Source of the DNA: Paramecium pentaurelia
Lineage: Eukaryota; Ciliophora; Oligohymenophorea; Peniculida; Parameciidae
Assembly (NCBI GenBank): GCA_905183005.1
Contig: CAJJDO010000014.1
Location: 621,281-685,280, forward strand
Direction of reading: 5' to 3'
DNA: 64,000 nucleotides
Shown here: positions 38,978 through 52,400 of the stretch, piece by piece
Position numbering within the stretch: position 1 is the first letter of the stretch
Layout of the letters: every line of letters starts with the position of its first letter
Made by a program: the position numbers and the translations under genes
The notes under the pieces: model-generated
What the model was told of the DNA's origin: nothing
The model's input: only the letters and a program-made list of their open reading frames with translations
Databases searched by the model: none

Positions 38978-41900
38978 ATGTTATTTAAGAAACTAAAAAT
39001 TTACAATACAAAAGAAAAACTTTTGGAAAGATTGAAAGAATTAAAGAAAGAGGAAGAGATCAAAAGGAACACTCCGATAAAAGAAAAAGTTAAAAGAACT
39101 TGTATGTAAAAATTTGAGTAAATAATTTAGTTTCAACATCTTAATCATAAAGAACAACTTTAAATAGTTTAAATAGATTGTCTACATCCCCTAAAGTCTA
39201 GTGCATATTAGAAATAGAAAAAATAAAAATGCCTCTCACATTTGAAAGATACCAAAATATAACAAGGATGACAGAGATACCAATTCGTTAGCAGTTTCAA
39301 TATTATATCAAATTAGTAGAATATCAACCCCTCAGCCTCCTCAAAAGAGTATTCTTGAAAGATTGAATGAATAAGAGGAAGAAAAAATGATTAGAGAATT
39401 AATTGATAATTACAAACCAGAATAATTTGATGATATGATGGAGAATGATTAATAGGAGATAGAAAGATAAAATGATGAAGCACATACCAATTCAATGAAA
39501 CAGTTTTCATATCAAGATTATAGTCCTCAAAGAATGAATTTAATCAAAAAGCATTAACATCACCATCATAAATCCAACCCTTCACATCTCAAGAATAATC
39601 AAAGATATGATGAATAGAAACAACTATACTTATAATAACTAGAATATAAAGGAGATGTTAATCAAGAATTCAATACTGATAGAGGAAAATATATGAGGAA
39701 ATTTCGATTAGCTAAGTAATCAATAGACATTATTATATTAGTAAGAATTTGAATAGAATTTCTTAAGAAGATTACAGAAAGACAATCAAACAATTTAACA
39801 AATTGGAGGATTATGCTCAATTTTATAAATAATCTCCAAATTTGTACATGTAATTGAATAAAAGCTCTCATCAATAGCAAATATTTTAGAGTGGTCTAGG
39901 ACTAGTTCAATAATGCAATCACATCCAAGCTGCCAATGCACAAGCATAAATAAGATCTCCCTAATAAGTTAAAGTATTTTCTGATGCTCTCAAGACTCAC
40001 TAATGTAAAACCTTAACACATCTAAAGTTAAATCATAATAAACTTAATTCATTAAAGTATTCTCTAATTACTATATTTTTTTTAGAATTTAACAATTAAC
40101 TAAGTCATTCCCATAACATTTACAAGAATTGGATCTAATGAATAATGGATTAGACTCAAAGTCTTGCTAGTTGTTATCAAAATATATTTAAAAATCATAA
40201 ATAAAAAAGGTTAATTTAGAAAACAATCGAATAGGAGATATCGGAAGTAATGCATTATGCTAAGCAGTCCAAGATCATGATTACTTGCTATATTTAAATT
40301 TATCCAAAAATAATTTAACAGAACATTGTTGTGTTGAACTTGCTAACTATCTTAAGAAAACGCAAGTTCTATTTGAATTATATCTTCATTTTAATTCAAT
40401 AAATAGTATTGGAGCTGTTAATATTTGGAAAGCATTGTATAAAAATTCAAGTGTGAAAGTTTTTGACATATCATATAATAGGACAGCCTCATTAGAATGT
40501 TCTTAATAAATGGCTAAAGTAATTATTAAATAGTATCCAGAACTAATGCATATAGACATTTCATATAATGGTTTTAATGAAGAATAATCAATTGAAATTA
40601 AAAAAGCATTAGATTAAAATTAAAATATTTATGGATTTCATTATTAAGGGAATTGTCAAAAATATTCAGTTGATTCAACAGGGCATTTAAGAGATAGAAT
40701 CCAAGAAGCAATAGATATTCAAAAAAAGATTGAAGAGTATAAAAAGAACCCATAAACTACTTTGAAGTTAGTAGATGACAATTTAAATCCTGAAATATAA
40801 TTATTAGAACAAAAATAGCATTAATAATATTAATAAAAAAGAATAAAAGATCTATAAACTGATGCAGAATTGTATAGAAATTTTAGATTTCGAAGAATTT
40901 AAGGAATGAAACCAATAAAATAAAATTATGACACTGATAGTGAATTGGATGCATGCTGGATATGTGATGGCTGGTAAGAAGTTAAATTTACTTGGACTCC
41001 TGGAAAATCTGGTGGTATGAACAATGATCCAATATTTTTACACTTAAATTTTGAGAATTACAAGCCAGTTTTAATGACACTACATAACGGAGAATATTCT
41101 GCTTATAAAATGTGTCCTCCTAATTTCAGAGTTACCTATTTTTATAGTAATCCTGTACTTGGAATCTAAACTACAGCGAAAAATTAGTTAATAACATAAA
41201 CTCCTCAAGACGACCCTTTATATTCTAATAAATAATAATTTTTATATAACGGAGATATTTTCATTGAAGGAAATAAAATGGGATTCGTTAATGAACTTTT
41301 TACTGATGATAAATAATCAATTATGGATAGGTATTTTGCGAAGATCTTTAGTAAACCAAGAGAAGAAGAAAAAACATTTGATTTAACTTAATTTCTGACT
41401 AAAACTGAAAAATTTTGGAGTTATGAGATTTCCATTTTCAAAAACTATTAACCCGACAACGAGGAATAAATTGATGAATGTTTTGAATATGATTATGGAA
41501 GTTCAAAAATTAATAAAATTATCAAAGATCCAATAGAATATAATGAAGTCAAGGAGATAATGAGAGAGTATTATCCTTGCATTTTTGCATCTTATAAATT
41601 TTTAGCATCTACTCTCATTGGGGCAACTATTCCTTGTATTTCATCAAATGCCTTTTCAGACTTTTTATCTGCTACAGGAGTCATTTCTGAAAAATTTAGA
41701 TCTGGAGATATTGATTTAAATTTTATTGCTACCTCAAATGTTAAAGACATAAATTATCCCAACGTTTATGAAAAAGCTCTAGTGAGATACTAGCTTATGG
41801 AAGTACTGGTTAGAATTGCTATTGATAAATATTTGCGAACATAAATTTGCAAAACAATTAAAGAGAGTTTGAGAAAAATGTTTGAAGAAGATGGAATCAA

Positions 41901-42042
41901 ATTAAAATTATAAGAAATTGATCGTAGCTAAGATTGGAGGGATATGAGATATTGGAATGAATAATGTGATATTTTATTAAGTAATTCATTATTAAATATT
42001 CTTTTAGAGGATAGGTTACCTATGTTAAAATTGCTTTTCAAA
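38978..42042 (+). CDS. large leucine-rich-repeat protein, 5' and middle part (1224 aa in total)
   Basis: It starts MLFKKLKIYNTKEKLLERLKE. Introns at 39102-39130 (29 nt), 39316-39335 (20 nt), 39716-39741 (26 nt) and 40057-40085 (29 nt). The order is a charged coiled-coil N-terminus with a short His run (KKHQHHHHK), then LRRs at about residues 340-500 (HLKLNHNKL, KVNLENNRIGDIGS, YLNLSKNNLTEHCC, FDISYNR, HIDISYNGF). Next is a segment with CWICDGWQEVKFTW (about residue 625), then a long helical C-terminal region. The frame runs into the N at 42043. The true continuation is found at 43553 in the overlapping contig, ending at TGA 44264. It is probably a scaffold protein. The CWICDGW domain is one I cannot name. 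Confidence 0.82.
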
Positions 42043-43552
42043 NTATCCAGAACTAATGCATATAGACATTTCATATAATGGTTTTAATGAAGAATAATCA
42101 ATTGAAATTAAAAAAGCATTAGATTAAAATTAAAATATTTATGGATTTCATTATTAAGGGAATTGTCAAAAATATTCAGTTGATTCAACAGGGCATTTAA
42201 GAGATAGAATCCAAGAAGCAATAGATATTCAAAAAAAGATTGAAGAGTATAAAAAGAACCCATAAACTACTTTGAAGTTAGTAGATGACAATTTAAATCC
42301 TGAAATATAATTATTAGAACAAAAATAGCATTAATAATATTAATAAAAAAGAATAAAAGATCTATAAACTGATGCAGAATTGTATAGAAATTTTAGATTT
42401 CGAAGAATTTAAGGAATGAAACCAATAAAATAAAATTATGACACTGATAGTGAATTGGATGCATGCTGGATATGTGATGGCTGGTAAGAAGTTAAATTTA
42501 CTTGGACTCCTGGAAAATCTGGTGGTATGAACAATGATCCAATATTTTTACACTTAAATTTTGAGAATTACAAGCCAGTTTTAATGACACTACATAACGG
42601 AGAATATTCTGCTTATAAAATGTGTCCTCCTAATTTCAGAGTTACCTATTTTTATAGTAATCCTGTACTTGGAATCTAAACTACAGCGAAAAATTAGTTA
42701 ATAACATAAACTCCTCAAGACGACCCTTTATATTCTAATAAATAATAATTTTTATATAACGGAGATATTTTCATTGAAGGAAATAAAATGGGATTCGTTA
42801 ATGAACTTTTTACTGATGATAAATAATCAATTATGGATAGGTATTTTGCGAAGATCTTTAGTAAACCAAGAGAAGAAGAAAAAACATTTGATTTAACTTA
42901 ATTTCTGACTAAAACTGAAAAATTTTGGAGTTATGAGATTTCCATTTTCAAAAACTATTAACCCGACAACGAGGAATAAATTGATGAATGTTTTGAATAT
43001 GATTATGGAAGTTCAAAAATTAATAAAATTATCAAAGATCCAATAGAATATAATGAAGTCAAGGAGATAATGAGAGAGTATTATCCTTGCATTTTTGCAT
43101 CTTATAAATTTTTAGCATCTACTCTCATTGGGGCAACTATTCCTTGTATTTCATCAAATGCCTTTTCAGACTTTTTATCTGCTACAGGAGTCATTTCTGA
43201 AAAATTTAGATCTGGAGATATTGATTTAAATTTTATTGCTACCTCAAATGTTAAAGACATAAATTATCCCAACGTTTATGAAAAAGCTCTAGTGAGATAC
43301 TAGCTTATGGAAGTACTGGTTAGAATTGCTATTGATAAATATTTGCGAACATAAATTTGCAAAACAATTAAAGAGAGTTTGAGAAAAATGTTTGAAGAAG
43401 ATGGAATCAAATTAAAATTATAAGAAATTGATCGTAGCTAAGATTGGAGGGATATGAGATATTGGAATGAATAATGTGATATTTTATTAAGTAATTCATT
43501 ATTAAATATTCTTTTAGAGGATAGGTTACCTATGTTAAAATTGCTTTTCAAA
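40534..43552. repeat. exact 1509-nt direct duplication around N at 42043 (assembly overlap)
   Basis: Bases 40534-42042 equal 42044-43552. Both copies lie inside the same LRR gene frame. Read literally this would repeat 503 codons, but the N and perfect identity point to unmerged contigs. Confidence 0.92.
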
Positions 43553-44266
43553 TATACATCAAAATTAAATTCCAAATAAAAGTATTACAAACACATTTGG
43601 CTTTAATTTAAAGATTTCAGAGATTTATTAAATAAATGCGATTTATATTGTGATATTTTTGTTGAAAGAGATGCTTATCTTGCATATTTGCTGGCTATGC
43701 AGACATCAGTTGATGAACTATACTTACTTAAACATTTCTAGATGGAATTTTATGAATTCTTAGAGGCTCTTGCTAGATGTGCTGAAAAACTCTCTCTAAT
43801 AAGAACAAATGATTAAATTACAATTGATGATAGAAGACAATAACCTTTGTTTAAGAAATTAGATGCCTTAACCTTACTCATTTACATTAGATTGGGTGAG
43901 ATTGTTAAGGCTTAATTTCGTGAATCTGATGATCTTTCTGAATTTGATAAGTGCATGTAAAAGACCTATGGTCAGGTAGTTAAACAACCTAACACAGATT
44001 TAGAGGAGGATAATAATGAAAAAATAACACCTTAATAAGAAGAAAAAATATTAGAAGAGCAACTCAAAACTATTGTTGTTCAGCCTATTCTTACTATGGT
44101 ATTATTTTATTTTATCAAGCCTTAACCAAACAAAAGATCAACTGGAATGACATTCTTACAGGTTATTAAATAGGCATAATAACAGAAATAATTGAAAAAC
44201 ACGTTTAATCTTACTAATGTTGTATAATATTTTAGGAATAAAGAGGAAGAACAACTGTTAAAATGA
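42044..44266 (+). CDS. LRR protein gene, 3' part on the second contig (overlaps 40534-42042)
   Basis: The first 1509 nt repeat the end of the preceding entry. From 43553 the frame continues with new sequence (FKYTSKLNSKQKYYKHIWL...) and ends NKEEEQLLK then TGA 44264-44266. The new C-terminal 237 residues are helical and acidic, with a Gln-rich region (PQQEEKILEEQLK). Joined to 38978-42042 and spliced, the gene has exactly 1225 codons, which supports the join. Confidence 0.82.
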
Positions 44267-45872
44267 TTATAATTTTGATTAATATTATAATAATAAATCA
44301 TATCGGCAAATTTATATTTTTAGGTTCCTTCTATTTTTAATACTCAAAAGTACGAAATAGTTTTCTGTTATTTATAAATAATTTAGACTGGACAGGCACT
44401 CTAATTAAAAAAATATAATTTTAACTTTTAATAATAAAATCCAAAAGTGTTAATAAATGTAATAAATTTAATTTATTATAATTAATGAAAGTAATATATA
44501 AAAAATAATATAACATANTTTCAGACTTTTTATCTGCTACAGGAGTCATTTCTGAAAAATTTAGATCTGGAGATATTGATTTAAATTTTATTGCTACCTC
44601 AAATGTTAAAGACATAAATTATCCCAACGTTTATGAAAAAGCTCTAGTGAGATACTAGCTTATGGAAGTACTGGTTAGAATTGCTATTGATAAATATTTG
44701 CGAACATAAATTTGCAAAACAATTAAAGAGAGTTTGAGAAAAATGTTTGAAGAAGATGGAATCAAATTAAAATTATAAGAAATTGATCGTAGCTAAGATT
44801 GGAGGGATATGAGATATTGGAATGAATAATGTGATATTTTATTAAGTAATTCATTATTAAATATTCTTTTAGAGGATAGGTTACCTATGTTAAAATTGCT
44901 TTTCAAATATACATCAAAATTAAATTCCAAATAAAAGTATTACAAACACATTTGGCTTTAATTTAAAGATTTCAGAGATTTATTAAATAAATGCGATTTA
45001 TATTGTGATATTTTTGTTGAAAGAGATGCTTATCTTGCATATTTGCTGGCTATGCAGACATCAGTTGATGAACTATACTTACTTAAACATTTCTAGATGG
45101 AATTTTATGAATTCTTAGAGGCTCTTGCTAGATGTGCTGAAAAACTCTCTCTAATAAGAACAAATGATTAAATTACAATTGATGATAGAAGACAATAACC
45201 TTTGTTTAAGAAATTAGATGCCTTAACCTTACTCATTTACATTAGATTGGGTGAGATTGTTAAGGCTTAATTTCGTGAATCTGATGATCTTTCTGAATTT
45301 GATAAGTGCATGTAAAAGACCTATGGTCAGGTAGTTAAACAACCTAACACAGATTTAGAGGAGGATAATAATGAAAAAATAACACCTTAATAAGAAGAAA
45401 AAATATTAGAAGAGCAACTCAAAACTATTGTTGTTCAGCCTATTCTTACTATGGTATTATTTTATTTTATCAAGCCTTAACCAAACAAAAGATCAACTGG
45501 AATGACATTCTTACAGGTTATTAAATAGGCATAATAACAGAAATAATTGAAAAACACGTTTAATCTTACTAATGTTGTATAATATTTTAGGAATAAAGAG
45601 GAAGAACAACTGTTAAAATGATTATAATTTTGATTAATATTATAATAATAAATCATATCGGCAAATTTATATTTTTAGGTTCCTTCTATTTTTAATACTC
45701 AAAAGTACGAAATAGTTTTCTGTTATTTATAAATAATTTAGACTGGACAGGCACTCTAATTAAAAAAATATAATTTTAACTTTTAATAATAAAATCCAAA
45801 AGTGTTAATAAATGTAATAAATTTAATTTATTATAATTAATGAAAGTAATATATAAAAAATAATATAACATA
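43164..45872. repeat. exact 1354-nt direct duplication around N at 44518 (assembly overlap)
   Basis: Bases 43164-44517 equal 44519-45872, covering the 3' end of the LRR gene and its downstream flank. Only the second copy goes on into new sequence after 45872. Confidence 0.92.
44519..45621 (+). pseudogene. third-contig copy of the LRR gene 3' end (contig overlap)
   Basis: Identical to 43164-44266, ending at TGA 45619-45621. It has no start of its own and should be merged with the previous entry. Confidence 0.88.
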
Positions 45873-46725
45873 ATATAAATTTTTTTTAGTATTAAGGAGA
45901 AATAATTATATTTTTATAAAATTAAATTCAATTATAATTTTATTAATCAGAAAAAAATAATTCGAATTTCTCTCCTATTAATCATAAATGATTCAATATT
46001 TGTGATTGATTTTTCAAAATAAATATAACAAACTATTCAGCTTTCTGTATTTATCTAAATTAGTTGAAGAACAATTTTCGTATATCGTTGTTTTATTATC
46101 TAAAACCCTAGAAAAACACTTAAGAGGAATAGATTTTAGAATATTGACAAATCACTTTGTCCATATTTAGAAATTTTGATAACATTAACCTTTAAATTAA
46201 TTATATGATGCGAACTCAACTCTATTCAATTCTATTACTATGTTAATTCCTTTCATATTAAATTAATGTATCTAATAATTTATTATTTTATTTATTATTT
46301 AATTGAAAAATAGTAATTAAAATATAACAATAAGTAATATATATACAATATTTCAAGATCTTATTATTCATTGACTAAATAATATTTCTTACAATCCCCC
46401 TGTTCTATTATTTATCCTAAACATCTCATGACCATAATCTTCTCAATCATACACAAATTTCGCATGATATTTAATATAGATATTGAAATATAATTTCTTT
46501 TAATCGCTCAAAATTTGAGAGGTTGATCATTTTTGAAATGAAATTATGAAGATATTAATTTATAAGAAACATTATGATGGCTTTGAAAAAGAGTTTTTAT
46601 AAATAGTGTCTGTTTGGTTTAAAATTATCGCTATAAATATCAATTTATTTAATTAAATAAATGCTTTTAAGATATTAATTTAGTAAAAAATATTGAAAAA
46701 TCATTGTTTTTAACTTAATGATATA
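45873..46725. other. AT-rich intergenic region
   Basis: About 850 nt (about 1.1 kb counted from the LRR gene stop). No consistent coding frame or RNA gene was seen. It is longer than most spacers in the first half of the window. Confidence 0.55.
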
Positions 46726-48275
46726 TCAACGAATCTAAATTTTCATCCTTGGAATGATAGATTAATCTTAATTTCCTATTTTACATTCTGAATTTATAGT
46801 CCCTGAACTCAAATATTTGTAATCCATGCATTCTTCGTGGTTACTTTACATTACTAATTCATCCATTTCTTACTTACTTATTACCTTAATTTATCTAGAA
46901 CTTAAGATATCAATTTTCCTGATAGAATCCTGTAAACCCTCTATTTTTTCAGAAAATTAAAGCGGATGGATTAAAATTTGTCTAACATCCAAATATTCAT
47001 TGATGATTTATGATTTTTCGTAAAAAAATCTTCTTAGATCTGAAGAAGTTATAAGTTATTATATATTAATTTATTTCTTTTTAGAATTCTGGATTTTTAC
47101 GTCCTTCTTATTGGTTTTATTCTAATGGTTGATCAAAAAATTAATCAAAAAAAGTCTATAGAGAATAGATTATATTGGAAATATCAAAATATCAATTAAA
47201 GCTCTTATAATTGTAAATAGCCCTCCTATTTTAGCAACTACATCCATTAATGTTTAATATGTTATAAAATTAACTTTTTTTTTAGCATCTAAATGAAGTT
47301 CAATTCTAGCTAATGTATTAGCATCTTAGAAATAAAGAACACTATCAGTGACTGTCTTTTAATATTCAACTCCTTCATGGTACACCTATCGAGGAAAAAA
47401 ATAAAAAGGATTATATTCAAGATAACTTTAGGAATACTGAAAATAAATTTTAATGTATTTCCCTACTTAGTAATAAAGTGATGTTAAATCAACATTTTCA
47501 GTTTATTAATAAGGAGAGACATCTAATTCTTTATTAAGTTAATGAAAGGAATATGAATAATAAAGGTTAGCATTCGTTATATATTTATCGATTTCTTCAT
47601 TTGATGCACAATCTAAGAAGATATTTAATTTATAATACTAAACAATTCAGTGTTATTTGAACACCTTTCAATTAATGCTCCCAACAAAGTAAAATTATCA
47701 TAACGATTTGATCCTTAAATTCTTATTTCAGGATTTTCTTGAATGTACTCTTCACTCAGACAATAAGTAATATTTTCATAGGCCTCTGCTATATTTAATT
47801 TCTAAATTAAAGGATCATGCTATAATTACTTTTGCTGCTGATCTAATTCTTTCACCACAAATAGTTCCTGGTATAACCACACATTCTGTTTCATTTAAAG
47901 ATTTATTGCAAACATAAAATCCAATCTTGAATATTCTATTGTCCTCGTTTGGAATTGGTTGGCCCAAAATATCAACTAAACCAGCTGAAAAAATTAATTC
48001 AGTAGAATTGAAACTAAAACCCTAAATTAATGTGATTGACAAATATTTACTTCATTAGTTCCGATGACAGCATCTTAAGAGTTAATAATTGCATTTTTTC
48101 CTTTGTTCATTTCAATAATAAATAAGCTACCTGAATATATAAGAATGCTAAAAAGCAATAAAGTCATAAATGCTCCAATTTAGGTTTAAAAAACAGATTG
48201 GCCAGCAGCTTTAAGTCTAATCTACTACCCAAAAATGTCGCAGATTCTAAAAGACTGAAAAATCTACTTCATCAT
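46726..48275 (-). CDS. two-TM membrane protein with Cys-containing ectodomain, 488 aa
   Basis: MMKQIFQSFRICDIFG to PRMKIQIR then TGA. Introns 48022-48050 (29 nt), 47802-47829 (28 nt) and 47613-47638 (26 nt) give exactly 489 codons. One TM helix near residue 45 (IGAFMTLLLFSILIYSG) is followed by an ectodomain of about 260 residues with paired Cys and N-glycosylation sites (VCNKSLNETECV, CSNNTELFNCASNEE). A second hydrophobic block comes next (TLMDVVAKIGGLFTIIRALI, then DILIFPIQSILYRLFL) and a long basic cytosolic tail. The TM-ectodomain-TM plan recalls trimeric channels, but I see no family-defining motif. Confidence 0.72.
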
Positions 48276-48950
48276 CTTAATAAAAAAAGAATTATTTATT
48301 AATAATTTACATATACATGTTTGAAAAAATGAAATTGGATTAATTTACATAATTTTATCACATTTTAATTTATATTCTATGTAACTTAAATAAAAAAATC
48401 TTAAAAAATATATTTGAAGCTAAATTCTAAGATCAAAGTAATTATAGAAATTATTTCTTATATTTTATTTTCTCCTCTATCTATCTAATTAGTCAAGTAA
48501 TTAAATTATAATTATTCAATTAGTATTGATGTAGGCTATAACACAAATGATAGTATATATTAAATTATGAATTATGAGTCTAAATTTTAAGTTTTCTGTA
48601 AATAATTTACAACAAATTTATTTGTTTTTGGCATATAATCAATTATTTATTTATATTCAATACTCAATAACTAAAACCTAACTTATGCACCATAATTAAT
48701 TTTGGAAAATTGCAATAGAAATTTTGTCATAAACCAAGAAAAATGAGAAAAGACACCCAAAATATAGGCAAAGAAACCAGATTAATGAAGATTTTAAAAT
48801 ACTTGAATTTATTGTTTCACAAAATACTTTATCGTCTATTAATTAAAATTTTATTTTGGCACTATTTTTTGAATTAACCAAAATGAACCGATAAATGATA
48901 TTCTCTTTTATTTATTTTCTTAATTTTTATTTTAATCAAGAAAATAACAA
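48276..48950. other. AT-rich intergenic region
   Basis: About 675 nt between divergent genes. No supported feature. Confidence 0.55.
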
Positions 48951-49475
48951 ATGTCTAAATTAGTTGATTATTCAGATGATGAAAGCAAAAATATAGTTAA
49001 AATTACAAATAGAACTCACATGAGTGGATTTTATCCATCATTTTGTAAAATTGATGTTACCTCTTAATTTCCTCAACGTAAATAGAATCAAGAATATCAC
49101 ATAAGTTTGAGTCTTAACTTTTAATTGAATTATCATCAAATAAGAGATTTTATAGATTCAATTAAAAATGATATTGAAACTTTTTAAGCATTTACTTGTA
49201 CTTTAAATCATCAGAGCAAAATTTATAAAAATGAATCTACATAAAAACAATATTAAGTCTTAGAAGTTGATATAAATAAGGAAAGGATTAAATAACTTAT
49301 AAGTATAGTAGCGGAATCCATAATATTGTTTGATAAGTAATACTAAAGGATTGAATTTATTCCTCATTGCACAATAAAGCATCCCTTAAATCTTAAAAAT
49401 CAAATATCAATTAAGATTAACAAAATGGATGTTGTTATAGGAAAATAAATTACAATAATTCCATTAAAATATTGA
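48951..49475 (+). CDS. USB1: USB1-like U6 snRNA 3' phosphodiesterase (2H family), 174 aa
   Basis: Intronless, MSKLVDYSDDESKN to ITIIPLKY then TGA. The N-terminal LVDYSDDES is like that of USB1 proteins. The two HxS/T motifs of 2H phosphoesterases are present: YHISLS (His50) and IPHCTIKHP (His139), about 90 residues apart. USB1 trims the U-tail of U6 snRNA and leaves a 2',3'-cyclic phosphate, protecting U6 for splicing. That fits a genome full of introns. The protein is shorter than human USB1 (about 265 aa). Confidence 0.8.
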
Positions 49476-52400
49476 ATAAAACTTAGTGATTTATGTTTAA
49501 TAGTTAATTATGTAAACTTTTGAAATATTCAATAAATGCAAAGTATTATATATTGAAATTATCAATTCATTATATTTTGAGATAGAACACTAGAAAACTT
49601 ATTCAATTCTATGTTTTTTAATTTTATTTCAAAAAATTATTAAACTTTCAAGCTCAATCAAAAATATTATTATATGAAAATTTTTTCTTTTCTTCAAAAA
49701 TACTTTTAGGATAAATAATTTAATTTTTATAATAAAATTAATTATCTTAGATTTATAATATCTTACAAATTTATCAATTGAATTTCTTTCAATTTCATAC
49801 AAAAATAACAATGACTTGTTTGTAAATATGAAAAATATTTAATACTTTAATATATATTATTAAAATTTTTTTTAATATTTATTTAATAATAAACTATCAT
49901 AAGAAATGTTTTTAAATTTAAGCAGGTTACTATGGTTTTATAGAACAATTAAAAATTAGATGAGTAGAATTATTCTTTAATTATCATAATGAAAAATGTA
50001 ATTAATTAAAATTAATATATAACAACATTTTTCATCTATAAAAATGAATCATATATATTAATATCGTATATTTTTTTCTTAATATAATAATAAGTAGCTA
50101 TTTTGGGTTATTTTTTTACAATTTTAGATATTCAATAAATTTAATTAAAAAAATTACATTGAAATTTTTTTTCGAATTAAATTTGAATCATTAAGATAAT
50201 ATAGTTGATTAATATAATTTTTCTTTAAGAAATCAAAAGCAATTTCAAATTCAGGTTATAAATACATTTTCTAAGATACTGGTAGTTAAGTTTAAAATTT
50301 AAAGAAAAAATATATTTTTGAATAATTTAAGTTACCTTACTGAATTTAGTAAATATTAATTCAAATAATCTACATACTTTGATGTTGTTTAATATTTATT
50401 TCTTAGGTTTTTCACACAAAATAGTTTTATATTATTTTTTTTTTGTCAATTTCAAAATTTTTTATTTACTTTATAAAAGTTGATAATTGTAAATTAAAGC
50501 AATCAGAAACGATTAAGTTAATTTTTTTAAGTATCTCAAATCTGTCTCNAGAAAAGACACCCAAAATATAGGCAAAGAAACCAGATTAATGAAGATTTTA
50601 AAATACTTGAATTTATTGTTTCACAAAATACTTTATCGTCTATTAATTAAAATTTTATTTTGGCACTATTTTTTGAATTAACCAAAATGAACCGATAAAT
50701 GATATTCTCTTTTATTTATTTTCTTAATTTTTATTTTAATCAAGAAAATAACAAATGTCTAAATTAGTTGATTATTCAGATGATGAAAGCAAAAATATAG
50801 TTAAAATTACAAATAGAACTCACATGAGTGGATTTTATCCATCATTTTGTAAAATTGATGTTACCTCTTAATTTCCTCAACGTAAATAGAATCAAGAATA
50901 TCACATAAGTTTGAGTCTTAACTTTTAATTGAATTATCATCAAATAAGAGATTTTATAGATTCAATTAAAAATGATATTGAAACTTTTTAAGCATTTACT
51001 TGTACTTTAAATCATCAGAGCAAAATTTATAAAAATGAATCTACATAAAAACAATATTAAGTCTTAGAAGTTGATATAAATAAGGAAAGGATTAAATAAC
51101 TTATAAGTATAGTAGCGGAATCCATAATATTGTTTGATAAGTAATACTAAAGGATTGAATTTATTCCTCATTGCACAATAAAGCATCCCTTAAATCTTAA
51201 AAATCAAATATCAATTAAGATTAACAAAATGGATGTTGTTATAGGAAAATAAATTACAATAATTCCATTAAAATATTGAATAAAACTTAGTGATTTATGT
51301 TTAATAGTTAATTATGTAAACTTTTGAAATATTCAATAAATGCAAAGTATTATATATTGAAATTATCAATTCATTATATTTTGAGATAGAACACTAGAAA
51401 ACTTATTCAATTCTATGTTTTTTAATTTTATTTCAAAAAATTATTAAACTTTCAAGCTCAATCAAAAATATTATTATATGAAAATTTTTTCTTTTCTTCA
51501 AAAATACTTTTAGGATAAATAATTTAATTTTTATAATAAAATTAATTATCTTAGATTTATAATATCTTACAAATTTATCAATTGAATTTCTTTCAATTTC
51601 ATACAAAAATAACAATGACTTGTTTGTAAATATGAAAAATATTTAATACTTTAATATATATTATTAAAATTTTTTTTAATATTTATTTAATAATAAACTA
51701 TCATAAGAAATGTTTTTAAATTTAAGCAGGTTACTATGGTTTTATAGAACAATTAAAAATTAGATGAGTAGAATTATTCTTTAATTATCATAATGAAAAA
51801 TGTAATTAATTAAAATTAATATATAACAACATTTTTCATCTATAAAAATGAATCATATATATTAATATCGTATATTTTTTTCTTAATATAATAATAAGTA
51901 GCTATTTTGGGTTATTTTTTTACAATTTTAGATATTCAATAAATTTAATTAAAAAAATTACATTGAAATTTTTTTTCGAATTAAATTTGAATCATTAAGA
52001 TAATATAGTTGATTAATATAATTTTTCTTTAAGAAATCAAAAGCAATTTCAAATTCAGGTTATAAATACATTTTCTAAGATACTGGTAGTTAAGTTTAAA
52101 ATTTAAAGAAAAAATATATTTTTGAATAATTTAAGTTACCTTACTGAATTTAGTAAATATTAATTCAAATAATCTACATACTTTGATGTTGTTTAATATT
52201 TATTTCTTAGGTTTTTCACACAAAATAGTTTTATATTATTTTTTTTTTGTCAATTTCAAAATTTTTTATTTACTTTATAAAAGTTGATAATTGTAAATTA
52301 AAGCAATCAGAAACGATTAAGTTAATTTTTTTAAGTATCTCAAATCTGTCTCTTACAAAATTACTTTGCTACTAACTTAAAATATTAATAAGAAACAAAG

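Larger units (their letters stand above)
48746..52352. repeat. exact 1803-nt direct duplication around N at 50549 (assembly overlap)
   Basis: Bases 48746-50548 equal 50550-52352 and include the complete USB1 gene. Perfect identity and the single N argue for unmerged contig ends. Confidence 0.92.

Noticed and set aside
41560..43303. Two identical open stretches starting MREYYPCIFASYKF, as if duplicated genes
   Set aside because: They are internal parts of the LRR gene seen between Gln codons (TAA/TAG), repeated only because of the contig overlap.
48951..51279. Tandem duplication of USB1
   Set aside because: The copies and about 1.8 kb around them are identical and separated by a single N, which fits an assembly overlap better than gene duplication.
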